Part shown: positions 37,449 through 49,447 of the stretch, piece after piece
Layout of the letters: each line of letters starts with the position of its first letter
Position numbering within the stretch: position 1 is the stretch's first letter
Source: Klebsiella pneumoniae
Lineage (GTDB): Bacteria; Pseudomonadota; Gammaproteobacteria; Enterobacterales; Enterobacteriaceae
NCBI RefSeq assembly: GCF_000742135.1
Contig: NZ_KN046818.1
Span: 434,841 to 498,840 of the forward strand
Direction of reading: 5' to 3'
DNA length: 64,000 bases
Program-made: the position numbers and the translations under genes
The notes under the pieces: model-generated
Told to the model about the DNA's origin: nothing
Database searches by the model: none
Seen by the model: the letters and a program-made list of their open reading frames with translations, nothing else

Positions 37449-37523
37449 TTCTCATCGGCGGTATAGTATCGATTATGCTTAAGAGGGTACTAACGATAAT
37501 TGCTGCGGTATTGAGTGGTAATT

Positions 37524-37539
37524 TGTGATTTTGATCACG
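37524..37539 (+). promoter_or_regulatory. CRP site 2 of deoP2
   Basis: TGTGATTTTGATCACG is a near-consensus CRP site (TGTGA-N6-TCACA, one mismatch). Its centre is 53 bases upstream of the second CRP site, the same spacing as the -93.5 and -40.5 sites of E. coli deoP2, which bracket the CytR site. Confidence 0.85.
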
Positions 37540-37576
37540 TTACAGTAATGCAAATTAGTAAGTAGTTTTCATTAAC

Positions 37577-37592
37577 TGTGATGAATGTCGAA
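37577..37592 (+). promoter_or_regulatory. CRP site 1 of deoP2
   Basis: TGTGATGAATGTCGAA has a perfect left half and a degenerate right half, like the E. coli -40.5 site. It would place the deoP2 start near 37625. Confidence 0.75.
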
Positions 37593-37609
37593 GTGTAACG
37601 ACGAGCGAA

Positions 37610-37625
37610 TGTTACAATAGTAACA
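37610..37625 (+). promoter_or_regulatory. DeoR operator O2 (deoP2)
   Basis: TGTTACAATAGTAACA has perfect 6-base arms around AATA and overlaps the predicted deoP2 start, as the E. coli O2 site does. Confidence 0.8.
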
Positions 37626-37678
37626 GACTCGCAAGGTGAACAAACTATTGATCCGGCATGACGCCGGCGGAGTATGAA

Positions 37679-38458
37679 ATGACTGATTTAAAAGCAAGCA
37701 GCCTGCGCGCGTTAAAACTGATGGACCTGACCACTCTGAATGACGACGACACCAATGAGAAAGTCATTGCCCTGTGTCATCAGGCGAAAACGCCGGTGGG
37801 TAACACCGCGGCGGTCTGCATCTACCCGCGCTTCATCCCGATCGCCCGTAAAACGCTGAATGAGCAGGGGACGCCGGATATTCGCATCGCCACGGTCACC
37901 AACTTCCCGCACGGGAATGACGATATCGACATTGCGCTGGCGGAAACCCGCGCGGCGATCGCTTACGGCGCTGACGAAGTGGACGTGGTCTTCCCGTACC
38001 GCGCGCTGATCGCCGGCAACGAGCAGGTCGGTTTCGAGCTGGTGAAAGCCTGTAAGGAAGCCTGTGCGGCGGCTAACGTGCTGCTGAAAGTGATCATCGA
38101 AACCGGTGAGCTGAAAGAAGAAGCGCTGATCCGTAAAGCGTCTGAAATCTCTATCAAAGCCGGGGCCGATTTCATCAAAACCTCGACCGGTAAAGTGCCG
38201 GTAAATGCCACGCCGGAAAGCGCGCGCATCATGATGGAAGTGATCCGCGATATGGGCGTTGAGAAAACCGTTGGCTTCAAACCGGCGGGCGGCGTGCGCA
38301 GCGCGGAAGACGCGCAGCAGTTCCTGGCGATCGCTGATGAACTGTTCGGCGCCGACTGGGCCGATTCTCGTCACTATCGTTTTGGCGCATCCAGCCTGCT
38401 GGCTAGCCTGTTGAAAGCCCTGGGTCACGGCGACGGCAAGAGCGCCAGCAGCTACTAA
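37679..38458 (+). CDS. deoC: Deoxyribose-phosphate aldolase
   Basis: DeoC splits 2-deoxyribose-5-phosphate into glyceraldehyde-3-phosphate and acetaldehyde. The 259 residues equal E. coli. The Schiff-base lysine is in FIKTSTGK (Lys167), and the proton-relay lysine is in VGFKPAGGV (Lys201). Asp102 lies in GADEVDVVF. The start at 37679 ([10 protein letters not shown]) is chosen over the upstream ATG at 37658 by family alignment. First gene of the deoCABD operon; the deoCA gap holds a REP pair. Confidence 0.98.
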   Translation: MTDLKASSLRALKLMDLTTLNDDDTNEKVIALCHQAKTPVGNTAAVCIYPRFIPIARKTLNEQGTPDIRIATVTNFPHGNDDIDIALAETRAAIAYGADEVDVVFPYRALIAGNEQVGFELVKACKEACAAANVLLKVIIETGELKEEALIRKASEISIKAGADFIKTSTGKVPVNATPESARIMMEVIRDMGVEKTVGFKPAGGVRSAEDAQQFLAIADELFGADWADSRHYRFGASSLLASLLKALGHGDGKSASSY

Positions 38459-38467
38459 TCCCTTGAT

Positions 38468-38548
38468 TTGCCGGATGGCGCTGCGCTTATCCGGCCTACG
38501 AATTGATGCCTGTAGGCCGGATAAGGCGCTCGCGCCGTCATCCGGCAA
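38468..38548. repeat. REP pair (BIME) between deoC and deoA
   Basis: TTGCCGGATGGCGCTGCGC (from 38468) and its inverted partner ending TCATCCGGCAA (to 38548) are two REP elements in opposite orientation, each with the TATCCGGCCTAC core. Such elements stabilise upstream mRNA and can bind DNA gyrase or Pol I. Confidence 0.9.
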
Positions 38549-38571
38549 TTTATTCTCTTTGGGAGGTTACC

Positions 38572-39894
38572 GTGTTTCTCGCACAAGAAATTATTCGTAA
38601 AAAACGTGATGGTCAGGCATTAAGCGATGAAGAGATCCGCTTTTTCATCAACGGCATCCGCGACAATACTATCTCTGAAGGGCAGATCGCCGCGCTGGCG
38701 ATGACCATCTTCTTCCACGATATGTCTATGCCGGAGCGCGTTTCGCTGACCATGGCGATGCGGGATTCCGGTACCGTTCTGGACTGGAAAAGCCTCAACC
38801 TTAACGGTCCGATCGTCGATAAACACTCTACCGGCGGCGTCGGGGATGTCACTTCGCTGATGCTGGGGCCGATGGTGGCCGCCTGCGGTGGTTACGTACC
38901 GATGATCTCCGGCCGCGGCCTCGGCCATACCGGCGGTACGCTGGACAAACTGGAAGCGATCCCGGGCTTCGATATCTTCCCGGACGACAACCGCTTCCGC
39001 GAGATTATTAAAGATGTTGGCGTGGCAATTATCGGGCAGACCAGCTCCCTTGCCCCGGCCGACAAACGTTTCTATGCCACCCGCGATATTACCGCGACGG
39101 TGGACTCCATCCCGCTGATTACCGCCTCGATTCTGGCGAAGAAGCTGGCGGAAGGGCTGGATGCGCTGGTGATGGACGTCAAAGTCGGCAGCGGCGCGTT
39201 TATGCCGACTTATGAACTCTCTGCCGCGCTGGCCGAAGCGATCGTGGGTGTCGCCAACGGCGCCGGCGTGCGCACCACCGCGCTGCTGACCGATATGAAT
39301 CAGGTACTGGCCTCCAGCGCCGGCAACGCCGTTGAAGTTCGCGAAGCGGTGCAGTTCCTGACCGGCGAATACCGCAACCCGCGCCTGTTCGACGTGACAA
39401 TGGCGCTGTGTGTGGAAATGCTGATCTCCGGCAAGCTGGCGGCGGACGATGCCGAGGCGCGCGCGAAGCTGCAGGCGGTGCTGGATAACGGTAAAGCGGC
39501 GGAAGTGTTTGGCCGCATGGTCGCGGCGCAGAAAGGGCCGAGCGACTTTGTCGAGAATTATGCTAATTATCTGCCGACGGCGATGCTGAGCAAAGCAGTC
39601 TATGCTGATACCGAAGGTTTTATCAGCGCGATGGATACTCGCGCGCTGGGCATGGCAGTGGTTTCTATGGGCGGCGGCCGCCGTCAGGCATCGGACACCA
39701 TTGACTATAGCGTTGGCTTTACCGAGATGGCGCGTCTGGGTGACCGCGTCGACGGACAGCGTCCGCTGGCGGTGATCCATGCCAAAGACGAGAACAGCTG
39801 GCAGGAGGCCGCGAAAGCGGTCAAAGCGGCCATTAAACTGGACGATAAAGCCCCGGAAATTACACCGACAGTCTATCGCCGTATCACTGAATAG
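38572..39894 (+). CDS. deoA: Thymidine phosphorylase
   Basis: DeoA reversibly phosphorolyses thymidine and deoxyuridine to the base and deoxyribose-1-phosphate. The 440 residues equal E. coli. The phosphate-binding loop KHSTGGVGD (about 84-92) is the family signature; [11 protein letters not shown] follows near 190. The start is GTG at 38572 preceded by GGGAGG. Between deoC and deoA lies a 113-base gap with a REP pair, and deoB follows after 52 bases. Confidence 0.98.
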   Translation: MFLAQEIIRKKRDGQALSDEEIRFFINGIRDNTISEGQIAALAMTIFFHDMSMPERVSLTMAMRDSGTVLDWKSLNLNGPIVDKHSTGGVGDVTSLMLGPMVAACGGYVPMISGRGLGHTGGTLDKLEAIPGFDIFPDDNRFREIIKDVGVAIIGQTSSLAPADKRFYATRDITATVDSIPLITASILAKKLAEGLDALVMDVKVGSGAFMPTYELSAALAEAIVGVANGAGVRTTALLTDMNQVLASSAGNAVEVREAVQFLTGEYRNPRLFDVTMALCVEMLISGKLAADDAEARAKLQAVLDNGKAAEVFGRMVAAQKGPSDFVENYANYLPTAMLSKAVYADTEGFISAMDTRALGMAVVSMGGGRRQASDTIDYSVGFTEMARLGDRVDGQRPLAVIHAKDENSWQEAAKAVKAAIKLDDKAPEITPTVYRRITE

Positions 39895-39910
39895 CGATAT
39901 ACTGATCTGA

Positions 39911-41170
<1,260 letters not shown>

Positions 41171-41175
41171 GGTCA

Positions 41176-41246
41176 TTGCCCGGTGGCGCACAGCGATCCG
41201 GGCCTACGATTTGTAGGCCGGGTAAGGCGTAGCCGCCACCCGGCAA
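41176..41246. repeat. REP pair between deoB and deoD
   Basis: TTGCCCGGTGGCGCACAGCG (from 41176) and the inverted copy ending GCCGCCACCCGGCAA (to 41246) share the CCGGGCCTAC core. They occupy most of the 102-base gap within the operon. Confidence 0.88.
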
Positions 41247-41272
41247 AAACAACAATGTAAAAGGAACTGAAG

Positions 41273-41992
41273 ATGGCAACTCCTCACATTAACGCAGAAA
41301 TGGGCGATTTCGCTGACGTCGTTTTGATGCCGGGCGACCCGCTGCGCGCGAAGCACATTGCAGAAACCTTCCTCGAAGACGTGCGTGAAGTGAACAACGT
41401 GCGCGGCATGCTGGGCTTCACCGGTACCTATAAAGGCCGCAAAATCTCCGTGATGGGCCACGGGATGGGTATCCCGTCCTGCTCTATCTACACCAAAGAG
41501 CTGATCACCGATTTCGGCGTGAAGAAAATCATCCGCGTGGGCTCCTGCGGCGCGGTGCGTGAAGATGTCAAACTGCGTGACGTGGTGATCGGCATGGGCG
41601 CGTGCACCGACTCTAAAGTGAACCGTCTGCGTTTCAAAGACCATGATTTTGCGGCGATTGCCGATTTCGGCATGGTGCGTAATGCGGTAGACGCGGCGAA
41701 AGCGCTGGGCGTTGACGCGCGCGTCGGCAACATCTTCTCCGCAGACCTGTTCTATACGCCGGACCCGTCCATGTTCGACGTGATGGAAAAATACGGCATT
41801 CTGGGCGTGGAAATGGAAGCGGCGGGTATCTACGGCGTGGCGGCGGAGTTCGGCGCGAAAGCGCTGACCATCTGCACCGTCTCCGACCACATCCGTACCC
41901 ACGAGCAGACCACTGCCGCTGAACGTCAGACGACCTTCAACGACATGATCAAAATCGCGCTGGAATCCGTGCTGCTGGGCGATAAAGAGTAA
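41273..41992 (+). CDS. deoD: Purine nucleoside phosphorylase
   Basis: DeoD phosphorolyses purine (deoxy)nucleosides. The 239 residues equal E. coli. [19 protein letters not shown] carries the phosphate-binding Gly20 and Arg24, RVGSCGAVR is the conserved central loop, and [12 protein letters not shown] with SDHIRTHE (catalytic Asp204) completes the site. Last gene of the operon, followed by a REP element and a terminator. Confidence 0.98.
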   Translation: MATPHINAEMGDFADVVLMPGDPLRAKHIAETFLEDVREVNNVRGMLGFTGTYKGRKISVMGHGMGIPSCSIYTKELITDFGVKKIIRVGSCGAVREDVKLRDVVIGMGACTDSKVNRLRFKDHDFAAIADFGMVRNAVDAAKALGVDARVGNIFSADLFYTPDPSMFDVMEKYGILGVEMEAAGIYGVAAEFGAKALTICTVSDHIRTHEQTTAAERQTTFNDMIKIALESVLLGDKE

Positions 41993-42000
41993 GAGCTGTT

Positions 42001-42036
42001 GTGCCGGGTGGCGGCTTCGTCTGACCCGGCCTACGG
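42001..42036. repeat. Single REP element after deoD
   Basis: GTGCCGGGTGGCGGCTTCGT with the following GACCCGGCCTACGG is one REP unit of the same family as those between deoB and deoD. Confidence 0.8.
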
Positions 42037-42044
42037 TTTTCCAG

Positions 42045-42071
42045 GCCCGCTAAGCGCAGCGGGCTTTTTTT
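42045..42071 (+). terminator. Terminator of the deo operon
   Basis: GCCCGC (42045-42050), an 8-base loop, GCGGGC (42059-42064) and seven T residues form a Rho-independent terminator that abuts the lplA stop codon. Confidence 0.88.
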
Positions 42072-42072
42072 A

Positions 42073-43089
42073 TCAGCGCACTGCGCCGGCAATCCACGCC
42101 GACAGTTCTTTCAGTTCCGCTTCCTGCTCCGGGAAATCGCCGACCAGCGCCTCGCACTGCTGCTGTAATACTTCCGCCCGATACTGACAGCCGACTAAGC
42201 GTGCCGCAAGGGCCTCCAGCGGCGCCGGGTTCAGGCTATCGGTAAAGGCCTGCGCGCGGGTGATATGCCCTTTTTCGACGTCAAAATGCAGCTCAACGCC
42301 GCCCCAGCGAAAGCGCTCGTCCAGAAGATGAGAGAAGGCCGGTGCCTGGCCGAAGTTCCACTCCCAGCTGCTCTGACGGGCGAAGGTCTCAGCAAAATTT
42401 GGTAGATCCGGCGTGTTGTCCGGGGAGATCACCTCGGCGTCCACCCGTTCGCCGTAATGGCTGAAGAATGCTTCCTGGATCGCCTCGCAAACTTGCTGAT
42501 GGGTAATGCCCGGCAGCAGCTCAACCAGGTTCGCCACCCGTCCGCGCACCGAGGTAATGCCTTTAGCCTGCAGCTTTTTCTGGTCCGGGTTGAGGTAGTT
42601 GGCGAGACGGCTTAAATCGGCGTTGAGCAGCAGGGTGCCGTGATGAAAACCGCGGTCCATGGTTTCACGATAGGCGGAGCCGGAGACTTTGCGGTCGCCG
42701 CTGTCGGTTTTGACCACCAGATCGTTGCGCCCGGAGGCTTCGGCGGTTACGCCGAGTGAATTAAGCGCCGTCAGCACAATAGCGGTGGAGACGGTTTTGT
42801 CGTACTCCGGTTTGCCTGCCATAAAGGTAAAGCAGGTATTGCCGAGGTCGTGGAACACCGCGCCGCCGCCGCTGCTGCGACGGGCCAGCCGCACATGGTC
42901 TTCCTCCATGCGGCGGGTATTACACTCCTTCCACGGGTTCTGCGCGCGGCCGATGACCACGGTATCGGCATTGCGCCACAGGAACAGCACCCGCTGGGTG
43001 GCGGGCATCTGGCGGAAAATGCACTCCTCGACCGCCAGGTTGAACCACGGGTCGTAAGAGTCAGAGAGCAGGAGGCGCAATGTGGACAT
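42073..43089 (-). CDS. lplA: Lipoate-protein ligase A
   Basis: LplA activates free lipoate with ATP and attaches it to E2 and GcvH lysines. The 338 residues equal E. coli. The lipoate loop [20 protein letters not shown] (about 70-89) and the catalytic KVSGSAYRE (Lys133) are visible. The smaller C-terminal domain ends [10 protein letters not shown]. Its start overlaps the last base of ytjB (TAATG), so the two genes are co-transcribed. Confidence 0.98.
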   Translation of the reverse strand: MSTLRLLLSDSYDPWFNLAVEECIFRQMPATQRVLFLWRNADTVVIGRAQNPWKECNTRRMEEDHVRLARRSSGGGAVFHDLGNTCFTFMAGKPEYDKTVSTAIVLTALNSLGVTAEASGRNDLVVKTDSGDRKVSGSAYRETMDRGFHHGTLLLNADLSRLANYLNPDQKKLQAKGITSVRGRVANLVELLPGITHQQVCEAIQEAFFSHYGERVDAEVISPDNTPDLPNFAETFARQSSWEWNFGQAPAFSHLLDERFRWGGVELHFDVEKGHITRAQAFTDSLNPAPLEALAARLVGCQYRAEVLQQQCEALVGDFPEQEAELKELSAWIAGAVR

Positions 43090-43736
43090 TATAGATTTCC
43101 TTTCTTTTCATCGTCTTCATCCTCAACCGGCTTGTTGGCGGTGAGCAGGAAGGGCGATTGCTGCCAGCGGGTGCGTTTGCCCTGCAGCAGCGTGCGGGTC
43201 AGTACCACGCCGATAGCCAGGGACAGTAACAGCATCAGGCGTAAGATATTGGTGGTATTATCCACCTGCTTCGCCTCGGTCGCCAGGGTATGAGTATCGA
43301 GGGTCAGACGCAGGTAGCCCAGCGGGCCGTTTTTTCCTGGCACCGGTTCGACAATCTGCTGGTTGAAGTAGCCGCCGGCTTTTTTACCATCCAGCGCCAG
43401 CCGGTCGCGAACCTCGACGCTTTCGCCAGAGCGCGCCACCAGGTCGCCCTGTTCGTCATATACCCCGGCGTCCAGGACGCGGCTGTTATGGGTTAGCTGG
43501 GTCAACAGCTGATTGATGCGCTTCTCGTCAGGCGTCTCGCTGCGCATCAGCGGCGCGAGATTCAGCACCACCTGCTGCGCCAGCGTGCGGGCCAGCTCTT
43601 CCAGCTGCGGATTGCGTTGTTTCTGACTGTTCTGACTGAACCACGAAGCGCCCTGCATCAGCGCGACGAGCAGGGCGAGACAGATAAGAACAATGACCGC
43701 ACGATGCAGCCGGAATTTCAGTTTTGCGCGAACCAT
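43089..43736 (-). CDS. ytjB: Inner membrane protein YtjB (Smp)
   Basis: The 215-residue protein has an N-terminal transmembrane helix (about 12-32), a periplasmic domain of about 130 residues rich in [18 protein letters not shown], and a second helix (about 165-183) followed by a charged tail. This is the SMP_2 architecture of E. coli Smp (214 residues). Function is unknown. It is upstream of lplA and divergent from serB, with 104 bases between their starts. Confidence 0.93.
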   Translation of the reverse strand: MVRAKLKFRLHRAVIVLICLALLVALMQGASWFSQNSQKQRNPQLEELARTLAQQVVLNLAPLMRSETPDEKRINQLLTQLTHNSRVLDAGVYDEQGDLVARSGESVEVRDRLALDGKKAGGYFNQQIVEPVPGKNGPLGYLRLTLDTHTLATEAKQVDNTTNILRLMLLLSLAIGVVLTRTLLQGKRTRWQQSPFLLTANKPVEDEDDEKKGNL

Positions 43737-43840
43737 ATTCCACCTTTGAAAATTTGCAGCTTAATGTTGCCAGAAGCGCTGGTTACAAGGTAGCCTCATG
43801 CGTTATTTTCCTCGCCTGAATGAAGAGATGTGGAGCCGTA

Positions 43841-44812
43841 ATGCCTAACAGTTTGACCTGGTGCGACCTGCCTGAAGACGTTTCCCTGTGGCCTGGGTTG
43901 CCGCTTTCCCTGAGCGGCGACGAGGTCATGCCGCTGGATTATCACGCCGGGCGCAGCGGCTGGCTGCTATATGGTCGCGGTCTGGATAAACGTCGGCTGA
44001 CGGCGTGGCAGCGTGAGCTGGGTGCCGCGTTAGTGATCGTTGCCTCCTGGGTGGTCGAGGATTACCAGGTGATCCGTCTGGCCGGTTCGCTGACTCCCCG
44101 TGCGACGCGACTGGCGCATGAGGCGGGGCTGGACGTCGCGCCATTGGGTAAAATCCCCCATCTGCGCACCCCGGGCCTGCTGGTGATGGACATGGACTCC
44201 ACGGCGATTCAGATCGAATGCATCGATGAGATTGCGAAACTGGCCGGCACCGGCGAGCTGGTCTCGGAAGTGACCGAGCGGGCGATGCGTGGCGAGCTGG
44301 ACTTCACCGCCAGCCTGCGCCAGCGCGTGGCGACGCTGAAAGACGCCGATGCCAGTATTTTGCTGCAGGTTCGCGACGCGCTGCCGCTGATGCCGGGCCT
44401 GGCGCAGCTGGTGCTCAAGCTGGAAACGCTGGGCTGGAAAGTGGCGATCGCCTCCGGCGGTTTCACCTTCTTTGCCGAATATCTGCGCGACAAACTGCAT
44501 CTCGACGCGGTATTCGCCAATGAGCTGGAGATCCGCGACGGCAAGCTCACCGGCAACGTGCTCGGCGATATCGTCGATGCGAAATATAAAGCCAATACGT
44601 TGCGCAAGCTGGCGGAAAAGTATGAGATCCCAACGGCGCAAACCGTGGCTATCGGCGATGGCGCCAACGACCTGCCGATGATTAAGGCAGCAGGGCTTGG
44701 CATCGCCTATCACGCGAAGCCCAAAGTGAATGAACAGGCGGAAGTGACTATCCGCCACGCTGACCTGATGGGGGTATTCTGTATCCTCTCGGGCAGCATG
44801 AACCAAAAGTAA
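43841..44812 (+). CDS. serB: Phosphoserine phosphatase
   Basis: SerB performs the last step of serine synthesis. The 323 residues agree with E. coli (322). An N-terminal regulatory region (about 1-105) precedes the HAD domain: VMDMDSTAIQIECIDE (nucleophile Asp), ASGGFTFFAEYL (motif II) and AIGDGANDLPMI (motif IV). The start at 43841 is chosen by alignment over 43820. It is followed after 9 bases by radA, as in E. coli. Confidence 0.97.
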   Translation: MPNSLTWCDLPEDVSLWPGLPLSLSGDEVMPLDYHAGRSGWLLYGRGLDKRRLTAWQRELGAALVIVASWVVEDYQVIRLAGSLTPRATRLAHEAGLDVAPLGKIPHLRTPGLLVMDMDSTAIQIECIDEIAKLAGTGELVSEVTERAMRGELDFTASLRQRVATLKDADASILLQVRDALPLMPGLAQLVLKLETLGWKVAIASGGFTFFAEYLRDKLHLDAVFANELEIRDGKLTGNVLGDIVDAKYKANTLRKLAEKYEIPTAQTVAIGDGANDLPMIKAAGLGIAYHAKPKVNEQAEVTIRHADLMGVFCILSGSMNQK

Positions 44813-44821
44813 GAGGTAAAC

Positions 44822-46204
44822 GTGGCGAAAGCTCCAAAACGCGCATTTGTCTGTAATGAATGTGGTGCGGATTATCCGCGCTGGCAGGGGCAGTGCAGCG
44901 CCTGCCATGCCTGGAACACCATCACCGAGATGCGCATCGCCGCGTCGCCGCAGGTGGCGAGAAACGAGCGTCTTTCAGGCTATGCCGGTAACGCTGGCGT
45001 GTCGAAGGTGCAGAAGCTGTCAGATATCAGCCTGGAGGCGCTGCCGCGTTTCTCCACCGGCTTTAAAGAATTTGACCGCGTGCTGGGCGGCGGCGTGGTG
45101 CCGGGCAGCGCGATCCTGATTGGCGGCAACCCCGGCGCGGGCAAATCGACGCTGCTGCTGCAAACCCTCTGCAAACTGGCGGAAGGGATGAAAACCCTGT
45201 ACGTCACCGGGGAGGAGTCCCTGCAGCAGGTGGCGATGCGCGCCCATCGTCTCGGGTTGCCAACGGCCAACCTGAACATGCTCTCGGAAACCAGCATTGA
45301 GCAGATCTGTCAGATCGCCGATGAAGAAAAGCCGCAGCTGATGGTGATCGACTCCATCCAGGTGATGCATATGGCCGACGTGCAGTCGTCGCCGGGCAGC
45401 GTCGCCCAGGTACGGGAAACCGCGGCCTATTTGACGCGCTTTGCTAAAACTCGCGGCGTGGCGATTGTGATGGTCGGCCACGTCACCAAAGACGGCTCGC
45501 TGGCCGGTCCGAAGGTGCTGGAGCACTGTATCGACTGCTCGGTGCTGCTGGACGGGGATGCCGACTCCCGCTTCCGCACGTTGCGCAGCCATAAAAACCG
45601 CTTTGGCGCGGTGAACGAGCTGGGCGTCTTCGCCATGACCGAGCAGGGCCTGCGCGAAGTGAGCAACCCGTCCGCTATCTTCCTCAGCCGGGGAGATGAA
45701 ATCACCTCCGGTAGCTCGGTGATGGTGGTCTGGGAAGGGACCCGCCCGCTGCTGGTGGAGATCCAGGCGCTGGTCGATCACTCGATGATGTCCAACCCGC
45801 GCCGCGTTGCGGTGGGGCTGGAACAGAACCGTCTGGCGATCCTGCTGGCGGTGCTGCACCGTCACGGCGGCCTACAGATGGCCGATCAGGACGTCTTCGT
45901 CAATGTGGTCGGCGGGGTGAAGGTCACGGAAACCAGCGCCGACCTGGCGCTGCTGCTGGCGATGGTCTCCAGCCTGCGCGACCGTCCTCTGCCGCAGGAT
46001 CTGGTGGTCTTTGGCGAAGTGGGGCTGGCCGGGGAAATTCGCCCGGTACCGAGCGGTCAGGAGCGTATCTCCGAAGCGGCGAAGCACGGCTTCCGCCGCG
46101 CCATCGTCCCGGCGGCCAATGTGCCGAAAAAAGTGCCGGAAGGCATGCAAATCTTTGGCGTGAAAAAGCTTTCAGACGCGCTAAGCGTTTTTGACGACTT
46201 ATAA
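44822..46204 (+). CDS. radA: DNA recombination/repair protein RadA
   Basis: RadA (Sms) is a RecA-like, DnaB-like helicase that promotes branch migration. The 460 residues equal E. coli and start with GTG. A zinc finger (CNECGADYPRWQGQCSAC, residues 10-27) is followed by Walker A GGNPGAGKST (about 100), the RadA-specific HKNRFGAVNELGVF, and a C-terminal Lon-like domain (about 300-455). Co-directional with serB and nadR. Confidence 0.97.
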   Translation: MAKAPKRAFVCNECGADYPRWQGQCSACHAWNTITEMRIAASPQVARNERLSGYAGNAGVSKVQKLSDISLEALPRFSTGFKEFDRVLGGGVVPGSAILIGGNPGAGKSTLLLQTLCKLAEGMKTLYVTGEESLQQVAMRAHRLGLPTANLNMLSETSIEQICQIADEEKPQLMVIDSIQVMHMADVQSSPGSVAQVRETAAYLTRFAKTRGVAIVMVGHVTKDGSLAGPKVLEHCIDCSVLLDGDADSRFRTLRSHKNRFGAVNELGVFAMTEQGLREVSNPSAIFLSRGDEITSGSSVMVVWEGTRPLLVEIQALVDHSMMSNPRRVAVGLEQNRLAILLAVLHRHGGLQMADQDVFVNVVGGVKVTETSADLALLLAMVSSLRDRPLPQDLVVFGEVGLAGEIRPVPSGQERISEAAKHGFRRAIVPAANVPKKVPEGMQIFGVKKLSDALSVFDDL

Positions 46205-46225
46205 TAAGTTAAAAGGAGATTAGCG

Positions 46226-47458
46226 ATGTCGTCATTTGACTATTTAAAAAGCGCCATTAAGCAGAAAGGCTGTACCCTGCAGCAGGTGGCGGAAGCCAGC
46301 GGAATGACCAAGGGGTATCTTAGCCAGCTGCTGAATGCCAAAATCAAAAGCCCGAGCGCGCAGAAGCTTGAAGCGCTGCATCGTTTCCTCGGGCTGGAGT
46401 TTCCCCGCCGACAGAAAAGCGTCGGCGTGGTGTTTGGTAAGTTTTACCCGCTGCATACCGGGCATATCTACCTGATACAGCGCGCCTGTAGCCAGGTCGA
46501 TGAGCTGCATATCATTATGGGCTATGACGATACCCGCGACCGCGAGCTGTTTGAAGAGAGCGCCATGTCGCAACAGCCGACGGTGCCTGACCGCCTGCGC
46601 TGGCTGCTGCAAACCTTTAAATATCAGAAGAATATTCGCATCCACGCCTTCAATGAAGAGGGGATGGAGCCCTATCCGCACGGCTGGGACGTCTGGAGCC
46701 ATGGGATCCGCGCTTTTATGAGCGAAAAAGGGATCGAGCCGAACCGGATCTATACCTCGGAAGAGGCCGATGCGCCGCAGTACCTTGAGCATCTGGGGAT
46801 CGAGACGGTGCTTATCGATCCTAAGCGGACCTTTATGAATATTAGCGGCGGGCAGATCCGCGAGAACCCGTTCCGCTACTGGGAATATATTCCGACGGAA
46901 GTGAAACCGTTCTTTGTGCGGACGGTGGCGATCCTCGGCGGCGAGTCGAGCGGTAAATCGACGCTGGTCAATAAGCTCGCCAATATCTTCAATACCACCA
47001 GCGCCTGGGAATATGGCCGGGATTATGTTTTTTCGCATCTCGGCGGCGATGAGATGGCGCTCCAGTATTCGGATTACGATAAAATTGCCCTTGGGCATGC
47101 GCAGTATATTGATTTTGCGGTGAAATATGCCAACAAGGTGGCGTTCATCGATACCGACTTCGTCAGCACTCAGGCCTTCTGTCTGAAGTACGAGGGACGT
47201 GAGCACCCGTTTGTGCAGGCGCTGATTGATGAATACCGCTTCGACCTGGTGATCCTGCTGGAGAACAATACCCCGTGGGTGGCCGATGGACTGCGCAGTC
47301 TTGGGAGCTCGGTGGATCGTAAAGAGTTTCAGTCGTTGCTGGTATCGCTGCTGAAAGAGAACGAGATCGAATTCGTCCATGTGAAGGAGTCGGACTACGA
47401 TGCCCGGTTCCTGCGCTGCGTCGAGCTGGTGAAACAGCTGATGGGCGAGCAGGGGTAG
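46226..47458 (+). CDS. nadR: Trifunctional NAD regulator NadR
   Basis: NadR is an NAD-responsive repressor of NAD synthesis genes and also has NMN adenylyltransferase and nicotinamide riboside kinase domains. The 410 residues equal E. coli. An N-terminal HTH (about 1-55, TLQQVAEASGMTKGYLSQLL) is followed by the NMNAT domain starting GVVFGKFYPLHTGHIYLI (about 70-87) and the kinase with Walker A GGESSGKST (about 235). It follows radA by 21 bases and converges on ettA. Confidence 0.97.
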   Translation: MSSFDYLKSAIKQKGCTLQQVAEASGMTKGYLSQLLNAKIKSPSAQKLEALHRFLGLEFPRRQKSVGVVFGKFYPLHTGHIYLIQRACSQVDELHIIMGYDDTRDRELFEESAMSQQPTVPDRLRWLLQTFKYQKNIRIHAFNEEGMEPYPHGWDVWSHGIRAFMSEKGIEPNRIYTSEEADAPQYLEHLGIETVLIDPKRTFMNISGGQIRENPFRYWEYIPTEVKPFFVRTVAILGGESSGKSTLVNKLANIFNTTSAWEYGRDYVFSHLGGDEMALQYSDYDKIALGHAQYIDFAVKYANKVAFIDTDFVSTQAFCLKYEGREHPFVQALIDEYRFDLVILLENNTPWVADGLRSLGSSVDRKEFQSLLVSLLKENEIEFVHVKESDYDARFLRCVELVKQLMGEQG

Positions 47459-47488
47459 GGGCTCTGCGGGCTGTAGCCCTCACCCCAA

Positions 47489-47509
47489 CCCTCTCCCAAT
47501 GGGAGAGGG
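47489..47509. repeat. Palindromic intergenic element after nadR
   Basis: CCCTCTCCC (47489-47497), AAT, GGGAGAGGG (47501-47509) is a perfect 9-base-pair palindrome preceded by CCCTCACCCCAAC. This unit is a common dispersed element in enterobacterial intergenic DNA. Confidence 0.7.
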
Positions 47510-47520
47510 AGCAAACATTA

Positions 47521-47546
47521 AAAAAGGCAACTTGCGTTGCCTTTTT
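47521..47546. terminator. Bidirectional terminator between nadR and ettA
   Basis: AAAAAGGCAAC (47521-47531), TTGC, GTTGCCTTTTT (47536-47546) is a perfect 11-base-pair stem with A and T tracts in its base, suitable for both convergent genes. Confidence 0.92.
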
Positions 47547-47551
47547 GCGTT

Positions 47552-49219
<1,668 letters not shown>

Positions 49220-49378
49220 GTTGGACTTCGCCTCTTTCTATTTTGATAGATAGTTCAAAGCCGAAGTGTAGCCTTTTTCGCGCGCTAATCCCAGCGAGGC
49301 GACAGGATTCACAGAAGCGTAAAAAAATGTCCAGGACATGGCGCGTTTAGCGTTGTCTGATTAGCATAAGTAAAGCCG

Positions 49379-49402
49379 CCTGCCGAACCGGCAGGGGTTT
49401 TT
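49379..49402 (+). terminator. Candidate intrinsic terminator in the slt leader
   Basis: CCTGCCG (49379-49385), AAC, CGGCAGG (49389-49395), then GG and five T residues has the form of a Rho-independent terminator on the plus strand. It lies about 45 bases before the slt start and after no annotated plus-strand gene. Confidence 0.6.
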
Positions 49403-49447
49403 AAGCGGCACGATGCTGCGAAAATGCACCGGAAAGAGGAAGAGCTT

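Larger units (their letters stand above)
37263..37678 (+). other. 416-base deo regulatory region
   Basis: This AT-rich stretch between the CNT gene and deoC holds the two deo promoter regions. Visible elements are a DeoR-type site near 37433, two CRP sites 53 bases apart and a DeoR-type site near 37610 (separate entries). A possible CRP half-site pair (TGTGATAATTCCATCA) begins at 37311. No gene is seen in it. Confidence 0.8.

Noticed and set aside
38468-38548. REP clusters read as a CRISPR array
   Set aside because: Units are inverted pairs with the enterobacterial REP core, not direct repeats with unique spacers, and no cas gene is present.
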